DNA of 64,000 nt, from positions 1 to 64,000 of the forward strand of contig DATCMU010000031.1 of NCBI GenBank assembly GCA_036563245.1. Direction: 5' to 3'. Under the pieces are notes generated by a model that saw nothing but the letters and a program-made list of their open reading frames with translations, made no database searches and was not told the DNA's origin. A program made the translations under genes and the position numbers. Below are positions 25,387-33,521 of this stretch, in pieces. The DNA comes from DATCMU01 sp036563245. GTDB lineage: Bacteria; Pseudomonadota; Alphaproteobacteria; Rhizobiales; Devosiaceae. How positions within the stretch are numbered: position 1 is the stretch's first letter; every line of letters begins with the position of its first letter.

Positions 25387-26703
25387 TCACTGCTCCATGA
25401 ACAAGGTTGCCGGCGTTTCGAGATATCCCCTGATCTTCTGGATGAAGCTGGCGGCATCGAAACCGTCGACAACCCGATGATCGAAGGAAGAGGACAGGTT
25501 CATGATTTTGCGCGGCACGAATCCCCCGTTTTGCCAGACCGGGCGGATCGCGATCTTGTTGACACCCACGATTGCGACCTCGGGCCGGTTGATGACCGGC
25601 GTCGAGACGATCCCGCCAAGCGGGCCAAGGCTGGTGATGGTGATGGTGGAGCCCGAAAGTTCCTCGCGGGTGGCCGTGCCATCGCGCGCGGCATCGGCAA
25701 GCCGTCTGATCTCGGCTGCGATTTCCCACAGGTCCAGCGCTTCGGCGTGGCGAACGACGGGTACGGTCAGGCCGCCAGGCGTCTGCGTTGCGATGCCGGC
25801 ATGTACCGCTCCATATCGGCGAATGACATCGCCCTCGTCGTCATATTGGGCGTTGATACCCGGGAAATCGGCAACCGCCCTGACGATCGCCTGCACCAGG
25901 AAAGGCAATAGGGTGAGCCGTGGCCGACCCGCGTCCCCTGCATTGAGCGCGGCGCGCAGATCCTCGAGCGCGGTGACATCGACTTCCTCGACGTAGGAAA
26001 AGTGCGGCACGCGGCGCTTGGCCTCGGCCATGCGCTCCGCGATACGGCGGCGCAGGCCAATGACCCTGATTTCCTCGACTTGAGTATTGGGGGCACGGCT
26101 CCCGGGCGGCTGGGTCTCTTCTGCGCCCCTTATGTAGGCATCGAGGTCCTCGTGGCCGATCCTGCCCGCCGGGCCAGTGCCGCGCACGCGCCTGAGGTCG
26201 ATCCCCGCGTCGCTGGCACGCCGGCGCACCGAGGGGGCCGCCAGCGGCTTCTCGCCCAGGGGCCGGGGCAAGCCGCCCGCACTGCGCGGCGCCGGCCCCT
26301 CTCCGGCCCGTGGCATCGGGCGGGTTGGAGGTGGCGGCGGCGCGGGTTTCTTCTCCTCGCCGGCGGCCCTGGCGGGCGCGGCTGGCGGTTCGACCTCCGG
26401 GGCCGGTTCGGCAACGGGCGACTCGTCCGCCGCGCTCTTCGCCTCGGCCACATTACCGGCGCCGACCACCTCGAGCCTTGCCAGATCGGCGCCCACGGCC
26501 AGCATATCACCGATATCGCCGCCCAGCCATTTCACGGTTCCCGAAACCGGAGAGGGTATCTCGACTGTCGCCTTGTCGGTCATCACGGCCGCAAGGATCA
26601 TGTCTTCCTGCACCGGATCGCCGGGCTTGACATGCCATTCCACGAGTTCAACCTCGGCAATGCCCTCGCCGGCGTCGGGGACGCGGATCAGATATTCGCC
26701 CAT
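25387..26703 (-). CDS. bkdB: branched-chain 2-oxo acid dehydrogenase E2 (dihydrolipoyl acyltransferase)
   Basis: Core of the complex that transfers the acyl group to CoA. 438 residues in three parts: an N-terminal lipoyl domain with the lipoylated lysine in VMTDKATVEIPS (Lys44), a Pro/Ala-rich flexible linker (about 85-150), a peripheral subunit-binding domain (AAPSVRRRASDAGIDL ... GPAGRIGHEDL, about 153-195), and the acyltransferase domain ending with the catalytic SSSFDHRVVDG. The ATG at 26701-26703 follows the E1 beta stop after one nucleotide, with GGAGG inside the end of that gene. The sequence MGEYLIRVPDAGEGIAEVE is characteristic of the branched-chain rather than pyruvate E2. Confidence 0.94.
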   Translation of the reverse strand: MGEYLIRVPDAGEGIAEVELVEWHVKPGDPVQEDMILAAVMTDKATVEIPSPVSGTVKWLGGDIGDMLAVGADLARLEVVGAGNVAEAKSAADESPVAEPAPEVEPPAAPARAAGEEKKPAPPPPPTRPMPRAGEGPAPRSAGGLPRPLGEKPLAAPSVRRRASDAGIDLRRVRGTGPAGRIGHEDLDAYIRGAEETQPPGSRAPNTQVEEIRVIGLRRRIAERMAEAKRRVPHFSYVEEVDVTALEDLRAALNAGDAGRPRLTLLPFLVQAIVRAVADFPGINAQYDDEGDVIRRYGAVHAGIATQTPGGLTVPVVRHAEALDLWEIAAEIRRLADAARDGTATREELSGSTITITSLGPLGGIVSTPVINRPEVAIVGVNKIAIRPVWQNGGFVPRKIMNLSSSFDHRVVDGFDAASFIQKIRGYLETPATLFMEQ

Positions 26704-26704
26704 C

Positions 26705-27718
26705 TCAGGCCTCCATTGTCTCGCGCAGCGCGCGGCCAAGCCGCGCGGGGCCGGGGAAGTAGTCCCACTCCTGGGCATGCGGATAGGGCGTGTCCCAGCC
26801 GCAGACACGCGCGATGGGCGCTTCGAGGTTGTAGAAACAGTGTTCCTGGACAAGGGCCGCCAGTTCCGCACCAAAACCCGAAGTGAGGGTGGCCTCGTGC
26901 ACGATCACGCAACGCCCGGTCTTTTTCACCGACGCAACGATGGTGTTCAGATCGAGCGGCAGCAGGGTGCGCAGGTCGATCACCTCGGCATCGATGCCGG
27001 TTTCCTCCGCGGTCGCCAGCGCCACATGCACCATGGTGCCATAGGCCAGAACGGTCAGTTCGCTGCCCGCGCGGCGCACTTCGGCCTGCCCTAGCGGCAC
27101 CGTGAAGTGACCTTCGGGAACTTCGCCAAGTTCATGCCGGGACCAGTTGGTCACCGGTCGCTCATGGTGCCCGTCGAACGGGCCGTTATAGAGGCGCTTG
27201 GGTTCAAGGAAGATCACCGGATCGTCGTCCTCGATGGCGGAGATGAGCAAGCCCTTGGCGTCGCGCGGATTGGATGGCACGACCACCTTGAGGCCGGAAA
27301 CATGGGTGAACAGGGCTTCGGGGCTCTGGCTGTGGGTCTGGCCGCCGAATATGCCGCCACCGGTGGGCATGCGGACGACCAGCGGACAGGTGAAATCGGC
27401 ATTGGACCGGTGCCGGAGCCGTGCCGCCTCGGAGACGATCTGGTCATAGGCGGGATAGACGTAGTCGGCGAACTGGATTTCGACACAGGGCCGCATCCCA
27501 TAGGCCGCCATGCCGATCGCCGCGCCCACGATGCCGCTCTCGTTGATGGGCGCATCGAAACAGCGCGACACGCCATACTTCTGCTGCAGGCCCTGCGTGC
27601 AACGGAACACGCCACCGAAATAGCCCACGTCCTCGCCAAACACGACAACGGTTTCGTCACGGCCCATTGCAACGTCCATGCCATTGCGGATGGCCTCGAT
27701 CATCGACATCCTGGCCAT
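26705..27718 (-). CDS. bkdA2: branched-chain 2-oxo acid dehydrogenase E1, beta subunit
   Basis: 337-residue beta subunit of the thiamine-diphosphate-dependent decarboxylase that takes 2-oxo acids of valine, leucine and isoleucine. Segments VVFGEDVGYFGGVFRCT, APINESGIVGAAIGMAAYGMRP-like sequence, FADYVYPAYDQIVSEAA and GGGIFGGQTHSQSPEA are those of branched-chain E1 beta. The ATG (27716-27718) lies one nucleotide after the E1 alpha stop (TGA-C-ATGG), with a G-rich ribosome binding site in the end of the E1 alpha gene. Confidence 0.94.
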   Translation of the reverse strand: MARMSMIEAIRNGMDVAMGRDETVVVFGEDVGYFGGVFRCTQGLQQKYGVSRCFDAPINESGIVGAAIGMAAYGMRPCVEIQFADYVYPAYDQIVSEAARLRHRSNADFTCPLVVRMPTGGGIFGGQTHSQSPEALFTHVSGLKVVVPSNPRDAKGLLISAIEDDDPVIFLEPKRLYNGPFDGHHERPVTNWSRHELGEVPEGHFTVPLGQAEVRRAGSELTVLAYGTMVHVALATAEETGIDAEVIDLRTLLPLDLNTIVASVKKTGRCVIVHEATLTSGFGAELAALVQEHCFYNLEAPIARVCGWDTPYPHAQEWDYFPGPARLGRALRETMEA

Positions 27719-27719
27719 G

Positions 27720-28952
27720 TCAGACCCCCGCCTGCTGGCGTTGGCGGCGAAGGTGCGGCGGCATTTCCTTGTAGACCCCCTCGAACATGTCGAATGCCGA
27801 GGCGCGCGGCCCGGAATGCATGGTGCCGTGGCTCTCGGCCTCGCGCTGTGCGGCAATTACGGTATCCATGATCTCGGCCTCGGCCTGCTTGTGCCGCTCC
27901 TCGGACCACGCGCCGCGCCTGATGAGATGGTTCTTGAGCCGGATCACCGGATCGCCGAGGGGCCAGACCTCGCTTTCCGTCTTGGGACGATAGGCGGAAG
28001 GATCGTCCGAGGTGGAATGGGCGCCGACCCGATAGGTGACGTATTCGACAAGGGTCGGTCCGAGATTACGGCGCGCGCGTTCGGTTGCCCAGCGCGCCAC
28101 CGCATGCACGGCAAGGTAGTCGTTGCCATCGACCCGCAAGGCGGGAATGCCGAAGCCCAGCCCTCGGGCGGCGAAGGTGCCCGAACCGCCGCGCGCGATC
28201 CCCTGGAAAGTCGAGATGGCCCACTGGTTGTTGACGATATTGAGCACGACAGGCGCCTTGTAGGTCGAGGCAAACACCAGCGCGGCGTGGAAATCGCTTT
28301 CGGCGGTCGCGCCGTCGCCGATCCAGCCCGCCGCTATTCTGGTGTCCCCGCTGATGGCGGAGGCCATTGCCCAGCCGACGGCCTGGATGAACTGGGTGGC
28401 GAGATTGCCCGAGATGGTGAAGAAGCCGTGCTCCCTGGAAGAATAGAGAACGGGCAATTGGCGCCCCTTCATCGGATCGCGCTCGTTGGAGAAGATCTGG
28501 TTCATCATGTCCACGAGCGGATACCCGCCTGCGATCAGCAAGCCCGCCTGGCGGTAGGTGGGGAAATTCATGTCACCCGGCTCCAGGGCCTTGCGGAAGG
28601 CGCAGCTGACCGCCTCCTCGCCCATGTGCTGGGAGTAGAACGATGTCTTGCCCTGCCGCTGCGCGGTCAGCATCCGGGCATCGAGCGCCCGCAGGGTCAT
28701 CATGTGCTTGAGGCCTTCCTTGAGTTCGTCGTCGCTCAACAGTCCGGCCCAGGGGCCCACGGCCTCGCCGGACTGGTTGAGCACGCGAATGATCGAATAG
28801 GCCAGGTCGCGGATGGTTTCGGGGTCCGCGTCGACCGGCGGCCGGTCCACGGCGCCGGCCTTGTCGATCTTGACGTTGGAAAAGTCCGGCGTGTCACCGG
28901 GCCTTACCGCCGGCGCGGGAACATGGAAGCTTAGCGGGGTCTTGTCGGTCAT
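27720..28952 (-). CDS. bkdA1: branched-chain 2-oxo acid dehydrogenase E1, alpha subunit
   Basis: 410-residue alpha subunit that binds thiamine diphosphate: the motif starts GDGATAESDFHAAL (around residue 215) and ends IVNNQWAIST. The N-terminal extension (about residues 1-75, with SFHVPAPAVRPGDTPDFS) is typical of bacterial branched-chain E1 alpha rather than pyruvate E1, and SREHGFFTISGNLATQ supports this. AAAGGGAAC precedes the ATG. It follows the enoyl-CoA hydratase gene by 17 bp and opens the tightly spaced E1 alpha - E1 beta - E2 - E3 run. Confidence 0.95.
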   Translation of the reverse strand: MTDKTPLSFHVPAPAVRPGDTPDFSNVKIDKAGAVDRPPVDADPETIRDLAYSIIRVLNQSGEAVGPWAGLLSDDELKEGLKHMMTLRALDARMLTAQRQGKTSFYSQHMGEEAVSCAFRKALEPGDMNFPTYRQAGLLIAGGYPLVDMMNQIFSNERDPMKGRQLPVLYSSREHGFFTISGNLATQFIQAVGWAMASAISGDTRIAAGWIGDGATAESDFHAALVFASTYKAPVVLNIVNNQWAISTFQGIARGGSGTFAARGLGFGIPALRVDGNDYLAVHAVARWATERARRNLGPTLVEYVTYRVGAHSTSDDPSAYRPKTESEVWPLGDPVIRLKNHLIRRGAWSEERHKQAEAEIMDTVIAAQREAESHGTMHSGPRASAFDMFEGVYKEMPPHLRRQRQQAGV

Positions 28953-28969
28953 CTTGGTTCCCTTTCGGC

Positions 28970-29740
28970 TCAGCGTCCCTTGAATTCGGGCGTTCGCTTC
29001 TCGATGAAAGCGGCCATGCCCTCTTTCTGGTCCTCGGTGGCAAACAGCGCGAAAAAGGCGCGCCGCTCGGCAATCAGACCTTCGCGCAGGCTGGTCTCGA
29101 GCGCCCGGTCGACCGCCTCACGCGCAGCCATCACCGCCAGTTTTCCATAGCTGGAGATCTGCCTCGCCGCCGCAAGGGTCTCCTCCATCAGCCGCTCGAC
29201 CGGCAATACGCGGGCCACCAGACCGGACCGCTCGGCCTCGGTCGCGTCCATCATCCGCCCGGTCAGGATCATGTCCATCGCCTTGGATTTGCCCACCAGC
29301 CGCGTGAGGCGTTGCGAGCCACCCATGCCCGGAATGATCCCAAGCCTGATTTCGGGCTGGCCGAACCTGGCGGTCTCGGAGGCGAAGATCATGTCGCACA
29401 TCATCGCCAGTTCGCACCCGCCCCCGAGCGCGTATCCGCTGACCGCGGCAATCTTGGGCGTGCGCAGGGCCGCGAACGCGTCCCAGCCGGAGAACATGTT
29501 CTCCCGATAGGCATCCACAACCGTCTTGGGCTGCATCTCCTTGATGTCCGCTCCCGCGGCGAATGCCTTGTCCGACCCGGTGATCACGAAACAGCCCACA
29601 CTGTCGTCACCGTCAAGCGGGGCCAGCGCCTCGACGACCTCGTTCATGACTTCGACATTGAGGGCGTTAAGCGCCTCGGGGCGGTTGAGGCGCACGATCA
29701 CCACGCGTTCGTCGCGCTCGATCAGTATCGTATTGGGCAT
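28970..29740 (-). CDS. enoyl-CoA hydratase, probably of valine/branched-chain catabolism
   Basis: 256-residue crotonase-fold hydratase that adds water to 2-enoyl-CoA esters. The two catalytic glutamates are present, Glu110 in GGGCELAMMCD and Glu130 in FGQPEIRLGIIPG, and the oxyanion-hole segment is AFAAGADIKEM. The ATG at 29738-29740 has AAAGG upstream; a start at 29759-29761 would add only seven residues. Located between the acyl-CoA dehydrogenase and E1 alpha genes, it probably hydrates methacrylyl-CoA and related products, by context. Confidence 0.92.
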   Translation of the reverse strand: MPNTILIERDERVVIVRLNRPEALNALNVEVMNEVVEALAPLDGDDSVGCFVITGSDKAFAAGADIKEMQPKTVVDAYRENMFSGWDAFAALRTPKIAAVSGYALGGGCELAMMCDMIFASETARFGQPEIRLGIIPGMGGSQRLTRLVGKSKAMDMILTGRMMDATEAERSGLVARVLPVERLMEETLAAARQISSYGKLAVMAAREAVDRALETSLREGLIAERRAFFALFATEDQKEGMAAFIEKRTPEFKGR

Positions 29741-29953
29741 GATCGGACCTTTCGGCTGCATAGGTTCAGTTCTTCAGGCGGGTGTCCGGCGCGCGCGGGA
29801 GCAATCTCTTGATGGACCTTCTTCACCTCGCGGCCAATCGTCAGCATGGTGACGATCGTATCTGCGCCGGACACCATCTCGTCGGCTCCTTCGCGAGCCG
29901 GTTATTCGCCACGCACCGCGCACGGCTTGCGTTCCCGGGGCCACCGCGCGCCG

Positions 29954-31099
29954 TCATTCCCGCCCGGAAAGAAGTGCGCGCGCGACAATCACGCGCATGA
30001 TTTCGTTTGTGCCCTCGAGAATGCGATGGACGCGCAGGTCGCGCACCAGCTTCTCGACGCCATATTCGTGCAGATAACCATATCCGCCGTGCAGTTGGAG
30101 CGCGTCGTCCGCGACCTCGAAGCATGTGTCGGTCACGAACCGCTTGGCCATGGCGACGCGGGCGGTGGCGTCGGGTTCCTGCCGGTCCAGCGCGGCGGCG
30201 GCGGCATAGAGCATCACGCGGCAAGCCTCCAGCTTCGTCGCCATGTCGGCGAGCTTGAACTGCAGCGCCTGAAACTGGTCGAGCGATTGCCCGAAGGCCT
30301 TGCGCTCTGCGGTATAGGCCAGCGCCTTGTCGAAGGCTGCCTGTGCGCCCCCGAGCGAACAGGCGGCGATGTTCAGGCGCCCACCATCAAGGCCTTTCAT
30401 GGCAAAGCGAAACCCTTCGCCCTCCGCCCCCAGGCGGTTGCCGACAGGCACCCTGACGCCGTCGAAGCTGACCAGCCGCGTTGGCTGGGCGTTCCAGCCC
30501 ATCTTGTGCTCGTTGGCGCCAAAGGAGAGCCCTTGCGCCTCTTTTTCGACCAGAATGGCGGAAACGCCCCGAGCCCCCTCGCCGCCCGTACGCGCCATCA
30601 CCACATAGAGGTCGGCTTCGCCCGCGCCGGAAATGAATTGCTTGGCGCCCGAAATCGCATAGTCGTCGCCGTCGCGCTCGGCGCGGGTGGCGAGAGCCGC
30701 CGCGTCGGACCCGGAGCCCGGCTCCGTGAGGCAATACGCCCCAATCGATTCCATCGAGACCAGGCGCGGCAGATAACGGTCGCGAAGGTCTTCGCTGCCG
30801 AAGCTGTCGACCATCCAGGTGGTCATGTTGTGGATGGAAAGAAACGCGGAAACCGCAGGGCAACCGGTGGCCAGGGCCTCGAATATCAAAACGGCATCGA
30901 GCCGGCCGAGACCGGCGCCGCCATATTCGGGCCCAGTGTAGATCGCCGCCATGCCCAAGGCGGCCGCGGCCTTGAACACGTCGCGCGGAAAGACCTTCCC
31001 GCGATCCCACTCCAGGGCGTGCGGGGCGATCTCGGACGCAGCGAAATCGCGCGCCATGTCTCTTATGGCGACCTGGTCGTCAGAAAGGTCGTACGACAT
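29954..31099 (-). CDS. acyl-CoA dehydrogenase, isobutyryl-CoA dehydrogenase type
   Basis: FAD flavoprotein of 381 residues oxidising branched short-chain acyl-CoA and passing electrons to ETF. Landmarks: AYCLTEPGSGSDAA and SGAKQFISGAGEADLYV (flavin site), LQLHGGYGYLHEYGVEKLVRD near the C-terminus, and the catalytic base Glu362 in RILEGTNEI. The internal features are closest to isobutyryl-CoA dehydrogenases. GGAGGAGG lies upstream of the ATG (31097-31099). It heads the catabolic operon; upstream is an AT-rich Lrp-like control region. The 213 bp between it and the hydratase gene hold no gene that I can recognise. Confidence 0.92.
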   Translation of the reverse strand: MSYDLSDDQVAIRDMARDFAASEIAPHALEWDRGKVFPRDVFKAAAALGMAAIYTGPEYGGAGLGRLDAVLIFEALATGCPAVSAFLSIHNMTTWMVDSFGSEDLRDRYLPRLVSMESIGAYCLTEPGSGSDAAALATRAERDGDDYAISGAKQFISGAGEADLYVVMARTGGEGARGVSAILVEKEAQGLSFGANEHKMGWNAQPTRLVSFDGVRVPVGNRLGAEGEGFRFAMKGLDGGRLNIAACSLGGAQAAFDKALAYTAERKAFGQSLDQFQALQFKLADMATKLEACRVMLYAAAAALDRQEPDATARVAMAKRFVTDTCFEVADDALQLHGGYGYLHEYGVEKLVRDLRVHRILEGTNEIMRVIVARALLSGRE

Positions 31100-31185
31100 C
31101 CAAGCGAACTCCTCCTCCCGCTTGCTGCCTCAATCTCGGGTTGCGATGGATTCTACGTCAAATCACAACCAGTTTTTTCCTTTCC

Positions 31186-31222
31186 TTCTGCAATTATGCA
31201 TAATCTGCAGAATATTCTTCTG
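31186..31222. promoter_or_regulatory. Lrp-type operator region upstream of the branched-chain catabolic operon
   Basis: Two adjoining dyads in an AT-rich patch 87-123 bp upstream of the acyl-CoA dehydrogenase start. First, the perfect palindrome ATTATGCATAAT (31193-31204) is flanked by arms TTCTGCA and TGCAGAA. Second, CAGAATATTCTTCTG (31208-31222) fits the E. coli Lrp consensus YAGHAWATTWTDCTR at 14 of 15 positions. An Lrp-family gene lies at the other end of the operon. That its product binds here is inference. Confidence 0.55.
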
Positions 31223-31267
31223 ATATGTCGGCCTGACGCCAGAACAATCTGCCGCCACCTCGATGTG

Positions 31268-32458
31268 TCAATCGAACCGCTCAAGGGCAATCGCCGTCGC
31301 CTCGCCGCCCCCGATGCAGATCGCGGCCACACCCCTTTTCAGGCCGTGTGTCTGCAGCGCCGCAAGAAGGGTGACCATGATACGCGCACCCGACGCCCCG
31401 ATCGGGTGGCCAAGCGCGCAGGCGCCGCCATGGACATTCACCTTGTCGTGTGGCAGGTCCAGGTCCCGCATCGCTGCCATGGCGACCACGGCGAAGGCCT
31501 CGTTGATCTCGAAAAGATCGACGGCGCCGGTCGTCCAGCCCGTGCGCTCCATGAGTTTGCGGATCGCCCCGATCGGGGCGGTGGTAAACCAGTTCGGTTC
31601 CTGGGAATGGGATGCATGGCCCCTGATTGCCGCGAGCGGAGCAAGGCCCCGGCGCTCCGCCTGGGATAGGCGCATGAGGGTCAGGGCCGCCGCACCGTCC
31701 GAGATCGAGCTGGAATTGGCGGCTGTGACCGTTCCGCCCTCACGGAAAGCGGGCCGCAGTTCGGGAATCTTCTCCAGCCGCGCCTTGCGCGGCTGCTCGT
31801 CCTCACGCACCTCTCGGGTCGCCTTCTTTTCCGCGACCTCGACCGGCACGATCTCACTGTCGAAATGGCCGGCGGCGGCGGCCCTCTGGGCGCGTTTCAC
31901 CGATTCGATGGTGAAGTCGTCCTGCGCCTCTCGCGTGAACTGGTAAGCCTCCGCGGTGTCCTCGGCGAAGGTCCCCATCAGGCGCCCCTTGTCATAGGCA
32001 TCCTCAAGGCCGTCGAGGAACATGTGGTCGATGACCTTCTGGTGCCCCATGCGATAGCCGCCGCGCGCCTTTTCCAGCAGGTACGGCGCGTTGGTCATGC
32101 TCTCCATGCCACCCGCGATCGCGATGTCGGCCGATCCGGCGAGGATCGTGTCGTGGGCCAGCATCGCCGTTCGCATGCCCGATCCGCAGACCTTGTTGAC
32201 CGTGGCGCACCGGGTGGAAAGCTCGAGCCCGGCACCCAGCGCGGCCTGCCGCGCGGGCGACTGGCCAAGGCCCGCGGGGAGCACACATCCCATCATCACT
32301 TCGTCGACGTCGCCGCGCCCGAGGCCGGCGCGCTGGACCGCGGCGCCGATTGCGATGGACCCCAGGCGGGTCGCCGGAATATCCCTGAGATCGCCCTGGA
32401 ATCCTCCAAGGGGGGTGCGTGCGATGCTCGTAATGACCACTGGATCGCGCTCGCTCAT
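31268..32458 (-). CDS. acetyl-CoA acetyltransferase (thiolase)
   Basis: 396-residue thiolase that condenses two acetyl-CoA or cleaves 3-oxoacyl-CoA. The nucleophilic cysteine is Cys91 in VNKVCGSGMR; the general-base His and second Cys lie in NVHGGACALGHPIGASGAR and ICIGGGEA. FEINEAFAVV is the third signature. The ATG at 32456-32458 (MSERDPVVITS) is the family start; the longer frame to 32518 is not supported. It lies upstream of, and in the same direction as, the acyl-CoA dehydrogenase operon, separated by 168 bp containing the Lrp-like sites, so it may be transcribed independently. Confidence 0.94.
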   Translation of the reverse strand: MSERDPVVITSIARTPLGGFQGDLRDIPATRLGSIAIGAAVQRAGLGRGDVDEVMMGCVLPAGLGQSPARQAALGAGLELSTRCATVNKVCGSGMRTAMLAHDTILAGSADIAIAGGMESMTNAPYLLEKARGGYRMGHQKVIDHMFLDGLEDAYDKGRLMGTFAEDTAEAYQFTREAQDDFTIESVKRAQRAAAAGHFDSEIVPVEVAEKKATREVREDEQPRKARLEKIPELRPAFREGGTVTAANSSSISDGAAALTLMRLSQAERRGLAPLAAIRGHASHSQEPNWFTTAPIGAIRKLMERTGWTTGAVDLFEINEAFAVVAMAAMRDLDLPHDKVNVHGGACALGHPIGASGARIMVTLLAALQTHGLKRGVAAICIGGGEATAIALERFD

Positions 32459-32648
32459 GGCTTTTTCTGGTCCCTCTGCGAAAGAATGCTGCACTGGTTT
32501 GGACCAAACCCGAGCCATTGCGCAAGCACGCCCGCGGGCCTGCCGGCCCGATTAATACGGAAGGATTAGACCTGCGTGGCACATCAGGGTTTTGATCTTT
32601 GCTCCGAAGCACCTTAAATCTCGGGCTCATGAAAGGGAGGCGCCCCAC

Positions 32649-33521
32649 ATGGGACCATTGGTGAGCACGGAATGGCTGTCGGCCGAACTCGGCCGCGAGA
32701 ACCTGATCGTGTTCGACGCGACGATGTACCTGCCCAACGAAGGCCGTGACGGGCAGACGGAGTATTTGCGCGCCCACATTCCCGGCGCACTGTTCTTCGA
32801 CATCGACCTTGTCGCCGATCCCGACACGGACCTGCCGCACATGGCTCCCTCGCAAGGGCGATTCTCTCGCCTCATGACCGATTTCGGCGTCACCAACGAC
32901 ACCGACGTGGTCTTCTACGACCAGAAGGGCCTGTTCTCGGCGGCGCGCGGCTGGTGGCTGATGCGCCTATTCGGGCATGACCGGGTCGCGGTGCTCGACG
33001 GCGGTTTTCCCAAATGGCAGCGGGAGGGACGCAGGATTGCCAGCGGCGAGGTCGCACCAACGCCTGCCGATCGCTCTTTTTCCTGCAATTACCGCGCATC
33101 CCTCATTCGGGGGCTCGGCGACGTGATGGCCAATCTCGAGACGCGGCGTGAACTGGTGATCGACGCCCGCCCGCAAGGCCGGTTCATGGGCACCACGCCA
33201 GAGCCGCGCGCGGGCATGCGCTCGGGGCACATACCGGGCAGCCAGTCCCTGCCCGCAACCGGGGTGATTGCGCTGGACAACACGCTCAAACCCTCGGACA
33301 CGCTGCGTGAACTGTTCGCGCATGTCGGCGCGGATGGCACACGACAGGTCGTCACGAGCTGCGGGTCGGGGGTCACCGCCTCGCTTCTCGCATTTGCCAT
33401 GCACGTGGCGGGATTGCCGGATGCGGCCGTCTATGACGGCTCCTGGACCGAATGGGGTGGACGCCCGGACACGCCGGTCGCGGGACAGACCGGCTCAGAC
33501 AAGGACACGACGCACCCATGA
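32649..33521 (+). CDS. sseA: 3-mercaptopyruvate sulfurtransferase
   Basis: 290-residue protein of two rhodanese domains. The catalytic loop of the second domain is CGSGVTA (from Cys238), the sequence that marks mercaptopyruvate rather than thiosulfate as donor; the first domain is inactive as usual. AHIPGALFFDID and RSGHIPGS are the paired rhodanese segments. GGGAGG precedes the ATG at 32649; a start 57 nt upstream is less likely. Its stop overlaps the ATG of the ETF-QO gene (ATGA), so the two are translationally coupled, an association without an obvious biochemical reason. Confidence 0.93.
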   Translation: MGPLVSTEWLSAELGRENLIVFDATMYLPNEGRDGQTEYLRAHIPGALFFDIDLVADPDTDLPHMAPSQGRFSRLMTDFGVTNDTDVVFYDQKGLFSAARGWWLMRLFGHDRVAVLDGGFPKWQREGRRIASGEVAPTPADRSFSCNYRASLIRGLGDVMANLETRRELVIDARPQGRFMGTTPEPRAGMRSGHIPGSQSLPATGVIALDNTLKPSDTLRELFAHVGADGTRQVVTSCGSGVTASLLAFAMHVAGLPDAAVYDGSWTEWGGRPDTPVAGQTGSDKDTTHP

